DNA of 64,000 nucleotides from Sabethes cyaneus (GCF_943734655.1 NC_071354.1:136820642-136884641); one strand, 5' to 3'. Counted from the first letter of the stretch, positions 1 through 12,500 are shown. Numbers and translations are program-made. Notes: a model not told the origin generated them from the letters alone.

Positions 1-975
1 CTAATCCAGCAAATGGAACCAAATTTGGCGTGTAGGTGTTTTTGGAGGCAAGAATTTTTTCTGTGATGAATTAGGACCTCTTCCCACATTAGGAGGGGGG
101 GCTCCTATACAAATGAAATACAAATTTCCCCATAACTCGAAAACTAATCAAGCAAATAGAACCAAATTCGGCATGTGGAGGTTTTTGGAGACAAAAATAT
201 TTTCTACGGTGAATTAGGATCCTTCCACACTTCAAGAGGGGGGGCTTCTACACAAATGAAATACAAATTTCCTCATAATTCGAGAACTAATCAAGCAAAT
301 GGAACCATATTTGGCATGTGGGTGTTTTTGGAGGCAACCATTTTTCCCATTATGAATTAGGACTTCTTACCTTTTTAGGAGGGAGGGGCTCCCATTCAAA
401 CGAAATACAAATTTGCTCATAACTTTAGAACTAATCAAGCAAAAGGAACCAAATTTGGCATGTGAGAGTTTTAGATGGCAGAATTTTTTTTCTGTAGTGT
501 ATTACGACCCCTTTCCCTTTTAAGAGGGTGGGCTCCCATACAAATGAAATACAAATTTCCTTATAATTTGAGTACTAATCAAGCAAATGGAACCAAATTT
601 AGCATGTAGGAGATTTTTGAGTCTTGAATTTATTTTATGATAGTTAGAGACCTCTCACCCCTGTGGTAGGGGGATATGGACTCTCATACAAATAAAACAG
701 AAATTTTTGCGAAACTCAAAAACTAATCCAACTCGAGAAATTCGAGACTCTTCCATAAAACATAAATCAATAACAAGACCACAAAAACTATCTATAGTAA
801 CACTAGATCATTCAGGACGAGCCGGTCGCGAGTGTTGCCGGTGACCCGCCGTCGGAAGCGCCGCCCACTGGGGGGCTTGCAAAACTCGAGATAATGACAA
901 AGATCATCCGAGATTCATGATTTATGTACAACACAGGTTAATTTGTGGCAATACGAAGTTTGTCGGGTCAGCTAG
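1..975 (+). mobile_element. Helitron-like (HINE-type) minisatellite element, 5' part outside window
   Basis: This is a non-coding repeat built of imperfect monomers of roughly 130-165 bp. Each monomer carries a CTCGAGAACTAATCAAGC-like block, a GGAACCAAATTTGGCATG-like block and a G-run of six to nine bases. It ends in TCGGGTCAGCTAG at 963-975, a CTAG end like that of Helitrons, followed by T. The last 950 bp are almost identical to 2263-3235 of the next element, so the two are recent relatives. Short open frames inside are products of the repeat and not genes. The class call rests on the CTAG end and on the TC start seen in full copies elsewhere in this window. A strong 3' hairpin is not evident, so a different rolling-circle-like family is possible. 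Confidence 0.6.
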
Positions 976-997
976 TCTATGCCTATAAAGAAGGATT

Positions 998-1046
<49 letters not shown>

Positions 1047-3235
1047 GTGTCCTGTGTTCCTTATAGAATCAAAAACTACTGAACCAATCGGCGTGAAAAT
1101 TTGCATGTAGAGGTTTTTGGGGCCAGGAAAGGTTTTAGTGATGGTTAGAGACCCCTCCCCCCACTAAGAGGGGGGGCTCCCATACAAATGAAACACAAAT
1201 TTCTGCATAACTCGAGAACTAATCAAGCAAATAGAACCAAATTTGGCATGTGGGTGTTTTCGGTGACAAGAATTTATTCTAGGGTAATTTGAGACCCCTC
1301 CCCTTTTTATAAGGGGAATTATAACTCCTCTCCCCTTTAAGAGGGGGGGTTTCCATACAAATTTCCTCATAACTCGAGAACTAATCAAGCAAATGGAACC
1401 AAATTTGGCATGTGAAGGTTTTCGAGGGCAAGAAAATTTTCTACGTTGAATTAGGACCCCTCCTCACTTTAAGAGGGGGGGCTCCTGTACAAATGAAATA
1501 CCAATTTCCTCATAACTCGAGAACTAATCAAGCAAATGGAACCAAATTTGGCATGTGTGTGTTTTTGAAGACAAAATTTTTTTCTATGATGAATTGGGAC
1601 CCCTCCCCACTTTAAGAGGGGGGGGGGGCTCCTATACAAACGAAATACAAATTTCCTTATAACTCGAGAGCTAATCCAGCAAATGGAACCAAATTTGGCA
1701 TGTAGGTGTTTTTGGAGGCAAGAATGTTTTCTATGATGAATAAGAACCTCTCCCCACTTTAAGAGGGGGGGCTGCTATACAAATGAAATACAAATTTCCT
1801 CATAACTCGAGAACTAATCAAGCAAATAGAACCAAATTTGGCATGTGGGTGTTTTCGGTGACAAGAATTTATTCTATGGTAAATTGAGACCCCTCCCTCT
1901 TTATGAGGGGAATTTTAACTCCTCTCCCCTTTAAGAGGGGGGGCTTCCATACAAATTTCCTCATAACTCGAGAACTAATCAAGCAAATGGAACCAAATTT
2001 GGCATGTGAAGGTTTTCGAGGGCAAGAAAATTTTCTATGTTGAATTAGGACCCCTCCTCACTTTAAGAGGGGGGGCTCCTGTACAAATGAAATACAAATT
2101 TCCTCATAACTCGAGAACTAATCAAGCGAATTGAACCAAATTTGGCATGTGTGTGTTTTTGGAGACAATTTTTTTTTTCAATGATGAATTGGGACCCCTC
2201 CCCACTTTAGGAGGGGGGGGTCCTATACAAACGAAATACAAATTTCCTCATAACTCGAGAACTAATCCAGCAAATGGAACCAAATTTGGCGTGTAGGTGT
2301 TTTTGGAGGCAAGAATTTTTTCTGTGATGAATTAGGACCTCTTCCCACATTAGGAGGGGGGGCTCCAATACAAATTAAATACAAATTTCCCCATAACTCG
2401 AGAACTAATCAAGCAAATAGAACCAAATTCGGCATGTGGAGGTTTTTGGAGGCAAAAATATTTTCTACGGTGAATTAGGATCCTTCCACACTTCAAGAGG
2501 GGGGGCTCTACACAAATGAAATACAAATTTCCTCATAATTCGAGAACTAATTAAGCAAATGGAACCATATTTGGCATGTGGGTGTTTTTGGAGGCAACCA
2601 TTTTTCCCATGATGAATTAGGACTTCTTACCTTTTTAGGAGGGGGGGGGCTCCCATTCAAACGAAATACAAATTTGCTCATAACTTTAGAACTAATCAAG
2701 CAAATGGAACCAAATTTGGCATGTGAAAGTTTTAGATGGCAGAATTTTTTTTCTGTGGTGTATTACGACCCCTTTCCCTTTTAAGAGGGTGGGCTCCCAT
2801 ACAAATGAAATACAAATTTCCTTATAATTTGAGTACTAATCAAGCAAATGGAACCAAATTTAGCATGTAGGAGATTTTTGAGTCTTGAATTTATTTTATG
2901 ATAGTTAGAGACCTCTCACCCCTGTGGTAGGGGGATATGGACTCTCATACAAATAAAACAGAAATTTTTGCGAAACTCAAAAACTAATCCAACTCGAGAA
3001 ATTCGAGACTCTTCCATAAAACATTAATCAATAACAAGACCACAAAAACTATCTATAGTAACACTAGATCATTCAGGACGAGCCGGTCGCGAGTGTTGCC
3101 GGTGACCCGCCGTCGGAAGCGCCGCTCACTGGGGGGCTTGCAAAACTCGAGAAGTGACAAAGATCATCCGAGATTCATGATTTATGTACAACACAGGTTA
3201 ATTTGTGGCAATACGAAGTTTGTCGGGTCAGCTAG
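976..3235 (+). mobile_element. Helitron-like (HINE-type) element, full length
   Basis: It starts TCTATGCCTATAAAGAAGG, directly abutting the CTAG end of the preceding copy, and ends GGGTCAGCTAG followed by T. After the start comes a (TCTG)n microsatellite, then about ten minisatellite monomers, then a unique 3' tail shared with the copies at 42454-44401 (reverse) and 57051-58994. TC start, CTAG end and a subterminal GTCT-type microsatellite are known for non-autonomous Helitron/DINE-type elements. No replication or helicase coding is visible, so it is non-autonomous. Open frames at 1164-1388 (-), 1412-1615, 2578-2784 and 3093-3287 follow the repeat and are not supported as genes. Confidence 0.65.
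999..1046 (+). repeat. (TCTG)n microsatellite
   Basis: About 12 tandem TCTG units lie directly after the 5' end of the Helitron-like element. The other copies at 44370-44384 (reverse) and 57074-57092 have only about four units, so the run is expanded here. Confidence 0.9.
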
Positions 3236-3544
3236 TGAGTATATAAAATTACTGATCGGACTGATGAAGTTTACTGATTTAACTTAGTGTGATATTAAAT
3301 AAAAGAGTGAGTGAGAAAGTAAAAGTGTGAGAAATTAAAACAACAAATAAAACAAATGAACAAAAATCAAAACCAAAGAATAAAAAAAAAGAATAGAAAA
3401 TAACAGCTAAAAGAAATTATTTGCCATAAATGATCATAGAGCGAGTAGGATATTCAAGCAAATTACAAATTAGTATAAACTTTTAATTAAATAGTATAAG
3501 CAGCTAACGGTATTTTTATTTTTGGTCTGATTATCGTTCCCTTT
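3236..3544. other. AT-rich spacer, nothing recognised
   Basis: This is A-rich sequence between the Helitron-like element and the 3' end of the minus-strand gene. It may include that gene's 3' untranslated region. I see no terminal inverted repeat that would mark the gene as part of an intact transposon. Confidence 0.5.
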
Positions 3545-6500
3545 TTAAGTCTTGCATATTTTGGAAGCTGTTCTAATGCGATGGAAGCGTTTCAAGCGAT
3601 CGTTTGTCCTTCTGAAGCGTCCAGAAGAGAAAATCCACAGCATTTTTGATTTTGTGACGTTAGCTACTTTTCCTGTGATCCGTCTAATTTTAAAAATGTT
3701 TTTGTTTCTTTTAGTTCTGTAACGCTTGAGAAAAGGTTCTCCACCAGTTTTTGGAAAAAGATTCATTGCACACTCGATAACTTCTTCACTTGGATCGTGT
3801 AGAACATGTTGTTGACAATTGGTACTTAGAAGTTGCGATTCGAACGCAGGTGCGGTATCAGTGTTTCGCGTGATCAAGCTGTTCGTGAAGTTAATCTCAT
3901 TCTCATCAAATCCAACCAACGTAAGCAGTTCAGTCGCTTTTTGCTCGGCTGCTTTGATCAATTGAGCAATCTGCTCATCATTTGGGAGGCTGTGTGATGA
4001 TGCTTCCAGTGATGTAGCTGCCAGACTGGGGAAGGAGAGCACATTTTTCCTACGATGAGCTATCAGTAGCCTCATTTGCACGCGTTGCATTCTTTGCTCA
4101 ACATCCTTCATGGTGAAGTTAACGGCAGTATGGTTTAATGTTGTCATAGATCGTAATGTACGGAAGGTCTTCTCGCAGGGTTGACTGCTTAAATTTTCAA
4201 TCAAAAACTGGTCATGAGCTTCTCGGCAGTTTACTATATAGTGAACCAACTCATGTGCGTTTAATTCTAAACATCCGTATACATTTGAAGTTGTACACTG
4301 TTGAATGCTGTTATCTGAGTCAAGACATTGCCAACGCCATGCTCGAACAACGAACAAAGCAGTCCTATAAAATTAAGGCAACGGGTAATTTTATATTTTG
4401 ATTCAAGTTTACTTAACAAACCATATTGCAAAAATTCGTTCTGCTGGTGAAATTTTCTCCTCGACAAACGATATGTATATCAATCGCATTACTTTTAAAT
4501 ACACAACAGTACCAATACAATCTGGAACTACTTCAACCAAGTGTTCGATCAAATCTAGTGCTATCATTTTTAACGTTGGGTCGAATTTCATTTTGTCAGC
4601 CGGGTTCAAGTCTGACGGATTCATTTTGTGTATAGCTTTATCTCCATGCTCAATCATCTGCTTTATACATTCAACTGATACATCGCATTTCCCTGAAAGT
4701 TTGCAAAATATTAAAAAAAGCAGTGTACGGTTACATTGCGCCAATTTTTACCTATAGCCATGTGCTTTTTAGGATTTAGCAAAGCATGCCGAAACTTGTT
4801 TACGAGATGTATCGTATCTTGAATGCAAACAACGTCATCATTTATATTCGCTATAAAGTGATATCCATATAACATGCTTGCAGCCGGGTGAGGAAGATGA
4901 GTTCGTTCTTTCATGGCACGCAAAAGACGCGGATCTCCATCGGATGCATGACATACAACTCTTACTCCAGCTGTTTCCAGTTCAGCTTCTACATGTTCCC
5001 ACCGCTGTTTAACTTGAAGATGTGTAAATTTGTTGTTACTGCACATGTATAACAAACAGAAAGGAGATGCGCCAACGATCATCGGGGTGGCCATAACAAC
5101 ATATAAATATTCGCCAACCGTATACTTTTTCAGATCATTGATCATTTTTTCCGCTGAAGAAGCTTTGAAAATGTCAAGCAGTGGCATCCCTTTACTGTCG
5201 AAAGGTGCAACAAGGCCTCGAATAGAATCAGTTCGAGGGGAATACTCTGGATTGGGAGAAAGGGAAGTGCCGTCCTCGCTTAATGCAACCACTTTTGGGA
5301 AATTGTTAGCAGTCAAATATTTAACTAATGAATCAACCATTAGAATGCCCTCTCTCGTATTATAAGTATGTCGGGATATATGACGTTGGATGCTTGTGAG
5401 GCTGGGAAGATGCATATTGGCCCTTTTGAACTTGTAAGCGCTTATTCCCGACGTTAACAATATATAAGCTGCAACATCGAGCTCATATTCCGAATAGCGT
5501 ACCCCATAAGTTCTTTGAAGCTGAATTCGTTTGTCTATATTTATTTGAACATTGAGCAAAGCTGAATTTTTACTGTAACAAGAAGAAGCAAATTTATTCA
5601 AATATGGTTTTTTCAAGCTTTTCTCTATTTTAAATATATCAATGTCAGATCTTGACCTGCTATTGAATTCGTTTCTCTTACATGGATTCCTTGGTGACGC
5701 CCTCGGAAGAATTTTCCAAGTCTGACACATTCGCAATTCCAGAAGGTATATCGGCGTGTACGGTATCATTCACTGCTGCATCCGATTCAACTGTAATAAT
5801 ATTTTACGATCATTGTAAGTACTCACTGAAATCTGCATATTAAATATTACCATCAAGTTCCTCATCAATTCTTTCTTCTTCCATCGATTCCACCTCTTGG
5901 TCTGATTGTTCTTCTCTGACATCGCTGGAAATATTCGACATCTCATTCTCAGCCAAACTCGAGCTCAATGGATCCCGAGGGGTGGAAAGTAAATCATCGT
6001 TAAATGAGGCAGTATTAGTAAAATCGTTTTCTGTTGTTAATGTAACGTTGAGATCTCTGAAGCGTGCTGCATCAGGAATCTGATTTCTGATCTGAACACC
6101 TGATGTCACTGTTGGAACATTTGTTCGACGTCGTTTATGCGATGAACATGTTGGCATTTGAAAATGCATTGTGTTGCTGTGCCTGGTTAAGCTGTAGATG
6201 TGCCAGTTGTTTCTTTCGTCCATGGAAAATGACAGCTTCGATCTTTTTCCTGTCTTTTGACAAATAGGACACAGAGCCTCTGCTCGAACTTTTCCACTGT
6301 CATTAGTAAATACTTTGATTTCAATAGTTTTGAACTGCTCCAGCAATTCATCGTAGCTTGTATCCGTTATACCCCTGGTTGAAGATATTGAGGATGTATG
6401 TTAACGAATATCATCTCGAATATTATACTTACTGCGAAGAGAAGTGTAGCATTATTTTTTCATACAGTGCGCGGGAGTGCTCTTCAGCATCTTCGTCGTA

Positions 6501-6923
6501 GATCTCGATACTCATAGATTTTTGTTTCAGCTTGTTGTTGAGGAAGTACTTGATGCCTTTTCTCTTCATCACCTCGGCTAAGTCGAGGAGACACATTACC
6601 TCTCCTCTAAGGAAACGGAAATTTTCTGGATTTTCAGCATAAGTCTGCCCATAAATTTCATGTAGGGGAGTTCCGCCAGCTGCAGCAACACTACGCAAGC
6701 TCTCCGCCATGATCCGCATGTCTTCCTCTATGATTTGAATTCCCTCGATGGTTAAATGAGATAGTGACTGGCTGCATAGGTTTTGCTTTTTAAGTACATT
6801 TCGAATGTTGATGTTTATGGTTCCATACTCCGCCTCCAGCTTGTTCCAAAAGTAAACCTTTAATTTAAAAAGAACTGTTTTATTCCGCTCTGGTTTTATA
6901 AATTTATTATTTACCTCATCCAT
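3545..6923 (-). CDS. Six-exon gene for a 1014-aa DDE-transposase-like protein with a C2H2-type finger
   Basis: Exons (minus order) are 6923-6433, 6374-5851, 5790-5682, 5572-4752, 4692-4413 and 4364-3545. All introns (58, 60, 109, 59 and 48 bp) have GT..AG ends, the first with a GTAAGT donor. Every junction keeps frame and the sum is exactly 1015 codons with a terminal stop. Exon 1 may contain one more optional 60-bp intron near 6855-6914. Near residues 199-234 there is a CPIC..H-x4-H finger. An acidic linker follows. A transposase-like core runs from about residue 375 to 850, with candidate catalytic acidic residues in SEDGTSL (D475), ASDGDPRLL (D586) and SQPCEKTFRTLRSM (E806). The C terminus is basic. 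I do not recognise the family by name. RNase H-fold transposase ancestry is inference from these motifs. An intact multi-exon frame without visible terminal repeats would fit a domesticated gene or an autonomous element whose ends I missed. Confidence 0.7.
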
Positions 6924-7959
6924 TATTATTCACTTAATATTTACTTATTAAAACCGTAAAAAGCTTAATTTGAGCCGTTATGTGCGACGAAACGAAACAA
7001 AAATATTTTTGACAATAACATACTGGGCTGCCAGTTTCAAACATATAAAAATTTGAATGACAAAAAGGTGACACAGTGTACATCAAACTGTGAAATGAGT
7101 ATATCACAATTGTGATCAATAAGATGGCATCGTTCCTTAAGTTGTGTCTACCACAGTGTTCTCAGCGACTCACCCTTGGTTTATACAAAAGTTTTAACCA
7201 TGCGAATTGCTGATATACCGCTGTCTGGTATTAGCGATGCCGAGCTACAGCCAGTATGGGGTTATGCGTTAATGCTTGTGGTTACTTGGGTACTCCTGAA
7301 TATATGACATAGATATAATCAAATATTGCAATTGTCTATCCTGCTCTAGTCCTGCTTTATAATTCACAGTCATGAATTGTATATGAAGACACGCACGACT
7401 GCAAAACAACTTGTTATTCACTTCGATTAGACATACTCTAATCATTATACAACTCCAATATGAAATTGACATGAAAACGATTTAATGTGAACTTTCTATT
7501 ACGATTTTGTGTTATCTGGGATGAAGTTAATGTTTGCGTTAATGTGTAATGTTTCGAATGTTTAATTCGCACGATTGTGAAAAAGTATTCTGAGCCAGTG
7601 CCTTCAGCAAATTATGGCCGCAAACCTCTATAAAAGTTTGAATCCGTTTAGTTATGTTCCACTTCAGCTGATCTGCAAAATTAAACAATGTTTACATTTT
7701 TACACTCGAACAACAAACAATCATGGATGTTTCCATAGTAACTTCATCGGGGCGAACTCGACGCTCCTCCAATGAATGTCAAAAGATTGTGCCCAATATC
7801 CGCCATTATTGCTCGTGGAAAGCTGGATTATGGAAATGTCAAAAATGCTGTTCAAATATTACGAACCCGTCCTCCATTATGGCACGTAAAAAGCTGGACA
7901 AGCTACTGTGTCGCAATCATCGGCAGAGCGATTGAGCATACGTAGAGCTGTGAAAGTTA
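6924..7959. other. Intergenic region upstream of the transposase-like gene
   Basis: The sequence is AT-rich. Only short open frames are present, all without recognisable similarity. A TATAAAAG box lies at about 7630, ahead of the small open frame at 7772. The region could contain the promoter of the minus-strand gene and a small plus-strand transcription unit. Confidence 0.4.
7772..7945 (+). CDS. Possible 57-aa small protein, unrecognised
   Basis: ATG to TAG encodes 57 residues with a protein-like composition (contains KLDYGNVKNAVQILRTRP and two tryptophans). It overlaps a 70-residue frame at 7723-7935 that looks less protein-like. A TATAAAAG lies about 140 bp upstream. An AATAAA polyadenylation-type signal occurs near 8135, after the MITE. 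It could be a small gene, the last exon of a larger one, or a chance frame. I assign no function. Confidence 0.25.
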   Translation: MNVKRLCPISAIIARGKLDYGNVKNAVQILRTRPPLWHVKSWTSYCVAIIGRAIEHT

Positions 7960-8076
7960 AGGTCCAGACACAATGCATACGGATTTTATTACGTTGCGGC
8001 AATTTGACAGAAAATCCATGGAAAACTGTCAAATTGTCGCAACGTAGTTAAATCCGTATGCATTGTGTCTGGGCCT
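7960..8076. mobile_element. 117-bp hairpin MITE with TTA target duplication
   Basis: The arms are near-perfect inverted repeats of about 50 bp starting AGGTCCAGACACAATGC and ending with its complement, with one G/C variant in the first bases. The loop includes ATCCATGG. TTA flanks both sides (7957-7959 and 8077-8079). A 3-bp TWA duplication is typical of PIF/Harbinger elements. The core CTGTCAAATTG..CAACG resembles the decayed copy at 44976-45085. Confidence 0.8.
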
Positions 8077-8079
8077 TTA

Positions 8080-8522
8080 CGCGTTACGGGTGTGGATGGG
8101 GCTGTAAGAAACAATTGTTACAAACTGTTCACGGAGAATAAAAATGTAGTTTCAACCATATTTATGGTTGTTTTACGCACAAACAAAAATTTCGTTTTGT
8201 TTCAAACTGAAATATATGATTGAAATGAAAATATTTATTGTTATATCAATCTTAACTTCAAATTTGAAAATACTTTACTTTTAATTCAAAACTGTTATTT
8301 TCTTGATTCAATCAGAATCTCGTTTTGAAACAACAATATTTTCAGGTTGTTATAAAAATATTTTATTGAGGCTTAAAGCAACAATCATTTTGTTTGAAAC
8401 AAACTGGAGCTTTTTCGCTCCGTGTTACAGGAGGGTGGGGCACTCGTAAAAATGGCGTTCTAGGCGTTACGTAATATTTGAACGGCTCCTAAAACTTCCG
8501 CCGGCGTTTGCCTCCTGGCTCG
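8080..8522. other. Intergenic sequence left of the giant element
   Basis: No gene is visible. Before the insertion, this sequence would have continued directly into 37746 and the LSm2 gene, so its last few hundred bases are the original LSm2 5' flank. Confidence 0.5.
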
Positions 8523-8530
8523 GTTTTATT
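8523..8530. repeat. Left target-site duplication of the giant foldback element
   Basis: GTTTTATT here is repeated at 37738-37745. The left element end reads CAACTTCTGTG. The right end reads CACAGAA directly before its GTTTTATT, so about 3-4 terminal bases appear lost on the right. The duplication is therefore 7 or 8 bp. Confidence 0.75.
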
Positions 8531-9540
8531 CAACTTCTGTGAATTCGCCCACCAAGAATCTCACCCGAAAAAAATGAAAGATTTCAATTTCAAACTTGAA
8601 ATCTTTCATTTTGGAGGGCAGTAAAACATGGTGGGCGAGATCCGCGTTTATAATAGCAGTGTGAATTCACCCACCATGAATTAACCACCAAAACTGACAA
8701 TTTTTGCACAGCGGCACACATATAAGGTAGCGCCCGTAATGGCTAGCACTAGAACCAAAGCTGTGAAGGCACCCACCAAAATTAAAAATAAAATAAATAT
8801 TTATGTTTACTGCAGAACAGACAGTGGATCACTAAATCAAAAACTCACTAAATAAAAAACCAAGGTAAGAAACAAATTGCTGCAAAAGCATTATCCTCAA
8901 ATAATATGGATACAATTTTAGGGATACCTATTTGACTCCAGCCAGGCAAATCAGAGAGTTTAAGTTGGTCGACCCAAAACATTACGTGTGACTAAAGGAC
9001 AATAAACTAAATCAAATTAAAATAAAAACTAATTAAAATGAGGTAAGATACAAATAACTTATATTAATCATTTTAGGGATACTCAACCAACGTGCGCTTA
9101 ATATGAAAGCAAATATGTACATTTCGGAAAACCTAGCCATGAGGAATGTTAAACAAATAGGAGCACCTAGGAGTCTAGGCAAATAAGAAAATTTTATGAT
9201 TCTCGGCTTAACACGCTCTGAATAACTACAGCAGCACACGGGGAAATATTGAAGACACCATATTCTTAATACTTAATCTTCTGCGGTTGAGGTGGTAGTC
9301 CGACAGACACCAGAAATCAGAAAAATGCAACATGTGCGTCAAGTGTTGTATTTTGATTTTTAAGTTTGCATCGTCTTCCCGACAGAATTGTACAGGATTC
9401 TGAAATAATTAAGATCTGAATTTCCATAATTCAAGATTAAGAATTACTAGATTAAGTTGCGGTGTCCAGTAGACCACCAAGTCAGCACAATCGTTAAGAT
9501 TAGGGCACCTCAGCCGCAGAAGGTTAAGTAGCACATGGTA
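8531..9540. repeat. Unique part of left inverted-repeat arm
   Basis: It is the reverse complement of 32990-33893 plus 37653-37740 in the right arm. In the left arm the P-element target GTTTTACT is unoccupied (complement AGTAAAAC at 8625-8632). At 8573-8613 lies a perfect short hairpin with arms AATGAAAGATTTCAA. At 9271-9294 and 9510-9534 lie inverted copies of a TACTTAACCTTCTGCGG-type sequence. The open frame 9033-9239 (-) recurs in the right arm at 33282-33488 because the arms match; I see no protein support for it. Confidence 0.85.
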
Positions 9541-12500
9541 GATTACTCGTGACTGCCTACCGATATCAAAATTCGGCGAATTGGGTATAGTAGCTGAGAC
9601 CTCAAGCGACTCAGAAAATACTTAGTTGCTCGGCCTAAACGCCATCTATGAGCACTGAAGCAAAAGAGGAACATTTTCAATATACTAAGTGTTTGAGTCA
9701 CACTATGGTGGATTGCTCCTGACTGCCTACCGATATCAAGATTCGGTGAATTGGGCCTAGTAGCTGAGACCTCAAGCGACGCAGAAAATACTTAGTTGCT
9801 CGGCCTAAACGCCATCTATGAGCACTGAAGCAAAAGAGGAACATTTTCAATATACTAAGTGTTTGAGTCACACTATGGTGGATTACTCGTGACTGCCTAC
9901 CGATATCAAGATTCGGCGAATTGGGCCTAGTAGCTGAGACCTCAAGCGACTCAGAAAATACTTAGTTGCTCGGCCTAAACGCCATCTATGAGCACTGAAG
10001 CAAAAGAGGAACATTTTCAATATACTAAGTACTTGAGTCTATGGTGGATTACTCGTGACTGCCTACCGATATCAAGATTCGGCGAATTGGGCCTAGTAGC
10101 TGAGACCTCAGGCAACTCAGAAAATACTTAGTTGCTCGGCCTAAACGCCATCTATGAGCACTGAAGCAAAAGAGGAACATTTTCCATGCACTAAGTACTT
10201 GAGTCACTCTATGGTGGATTACTCGTGACTGCCTACCGATATCAAGAATCGGCAAATTGGGTATAGTAGCTGAGACCTCAAGCGACTCAGAAAATACTTA
10301 GTTGCTCGGCCTAAACGCCGTCTATGAGCACTGAAGCAAAAGAGGAACATTTTCAATATACTAAGTGTTTGAGTCACACTATGGTGGATTACTCGTGACT
10401 GCCTACCGATATCAAGATTCGGTGAATTGGGCCTGGTAACTGAGACCTCAAGCGACTCAGAAAATACTTAGTTGCTCGGCCTAAACGCCATCTAAGAGCA
10501 CTGAAGCAAAAGAGGAACATTTTCCATACACTAAGTACTTGAGTCACTCTATGGTGGATTACTCGTGACTGCCTACCGATATCAAGAATCGGCAAATTGG
10601 GTATAGTAGCTGAGACCTCAAGCGACTCAGAAAATACTTAGTTGCTCGGCCTAAACGCCATCTATGAGCACTGAAGCAAAAGAGGAACATTTTCAATATA
10701 CTAAGTGTTTGAGTCACACTATGGTGGATTACTCGTGACTGCCTACCGATATCAAGATTCGGTGAATTGGGCCTGGTAGCTGAGACCTCAAGCGACTCAG
10801 AAAATACTTAGTTGCTCGGCCTAAACGCCATCTATGAGCACTGAAGCAAAAGAGGAACATTTTCAATATACTAAGTACTTGAGTCTATGGTGGATTACTC
10901 GTGACTGCCTACCGATATCAAGATTCGGCGAATTGGGCCTAGTAGCTGAGACCTCAGGCAACTCAGAAAATACTTAGTTGCTCGGCCTAAACGCCATCTA
11001 TGAGCACTGAAGCAAAAGAGGAACATTTTCAATATACTAAGTACTTGAGTCTATGGTGGATTACTCGTGACTGCCTACCGATATCAAGATTCGGCGAATT
11101 GGGCCTAGTAGCTGAGACCTCAAGCGACTCAGAAAATACTTAGTTGCTCGGCCTAAACGCCATCTATGAGCACTGAAGCAAAAGAGGAACATTTTCCATG
11201 CACTAAGTACTTGAGTCACTCTATGGTGGATTACTCGTGACTGCCTACCGATATCAAGAATCGGCAAATTGGGTATAGTAGCTGAGACCTCAAGCGACTC
11301 AGAAAATACTTAGTTGCTCGGCCTAAACGCCATCTATGAGCACTGAAGCAAAAGAGGAACATTTTCAATATACTAAGTACTTGAGTCTATGGTGGATTAC
11401 TCGTGACTGCCTACCGATATCAAGATTCGGCGAATTGGGCCTAGTAGCTGAGACCTCAGGCAACTCAGAAAATACTTAGTTGCTCGGCCTAAACGCCATC
11501 TATGAGCACTGAAGCAAAAGAGGAACATTTTCCATGCACTAAGTACTTGAGTCACTCTATGGTGGATTACTCGTGACTGCCTACCGATATCAAGATTCGG
11601 TGAATTGGGCGTAGTAGCTGAGACCTCAAGCGACTCAGAAAATACTTAATTGCTCGGCCTAAACGCCATCTATGAGCACTGAAGCAAAAGAGGAACATTT
11701 TCAATATACTAAGTACTTGAGTCTATGGTGGATTACTCGTGACTGCCTACCGATATCAAGATTCGGCGAATTGGGCCTAGTAGCTGAGACCTCAGGCAAC
11801 TCAGAAAATACTTAGTTGCTCGGCCTAAACGCCATCTATGAGCACTGAAGCAAAAGAGGAACATTTTCCATGCACTAAGTACTTGAGTCACTCTATGGTG
11901 GATTACTCGTGACTGCCTACCGATATCAAGATTCGGTGAATTGGGCCTAGTAGCTGAGACCTCAAGCGACTCAGAAAATACTTAATTGCTCGGCCTAAAC
12001 GCCATCTATGAGCACTGAAGCAAAAGAGGAACATTTTCAATATACTAAGTACTTGAGTCTATGGTGGATTACTCGTGACTGCCTACCGATATCAAGATTC
12101 GGCGAATTGGGCCTAGTAGCTGAGACCTCAGGCAACTCAGAAAATACTTAGTTGCTCGGCCTAAACGCCATCTATGAGCACTGAAGCAAAAGAGGAACAT
12201 TTTCCATGCACTAAGTACTTGAGTCACTCTATGGTGGATTACTCGTGACTGCCTACCGATATCAAGATTCGGTGAATTGGGCGTAGTAGCTGAGACCTCA
12301 AGCGACTCAGAAAATACTTAATTGCTCGGCCTAAACGCCATCTATGAGCACTGAAGCAAAAGAGGAACATTTTCAATATACTAAGTACTTGAGTCTATGG
12401 TGGATTACTCGTGACTGCCTACCGATATCAAGATTCGGCGAATTGGGCCTAGTAGCTGAGACCTCAGGTAACTCAGAAAATACTTAGTTGCCTGGCCTAA

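Noticed and set aside
1164..1388. Small proteins with ISSRVMRKFV-like sequence in several places (also 43598-43804, 43913-44251, 57201-57488)
   Set aside because: They all translate the same Helitron-like minisatellite in one strand. No domain and the frame varies between copies.
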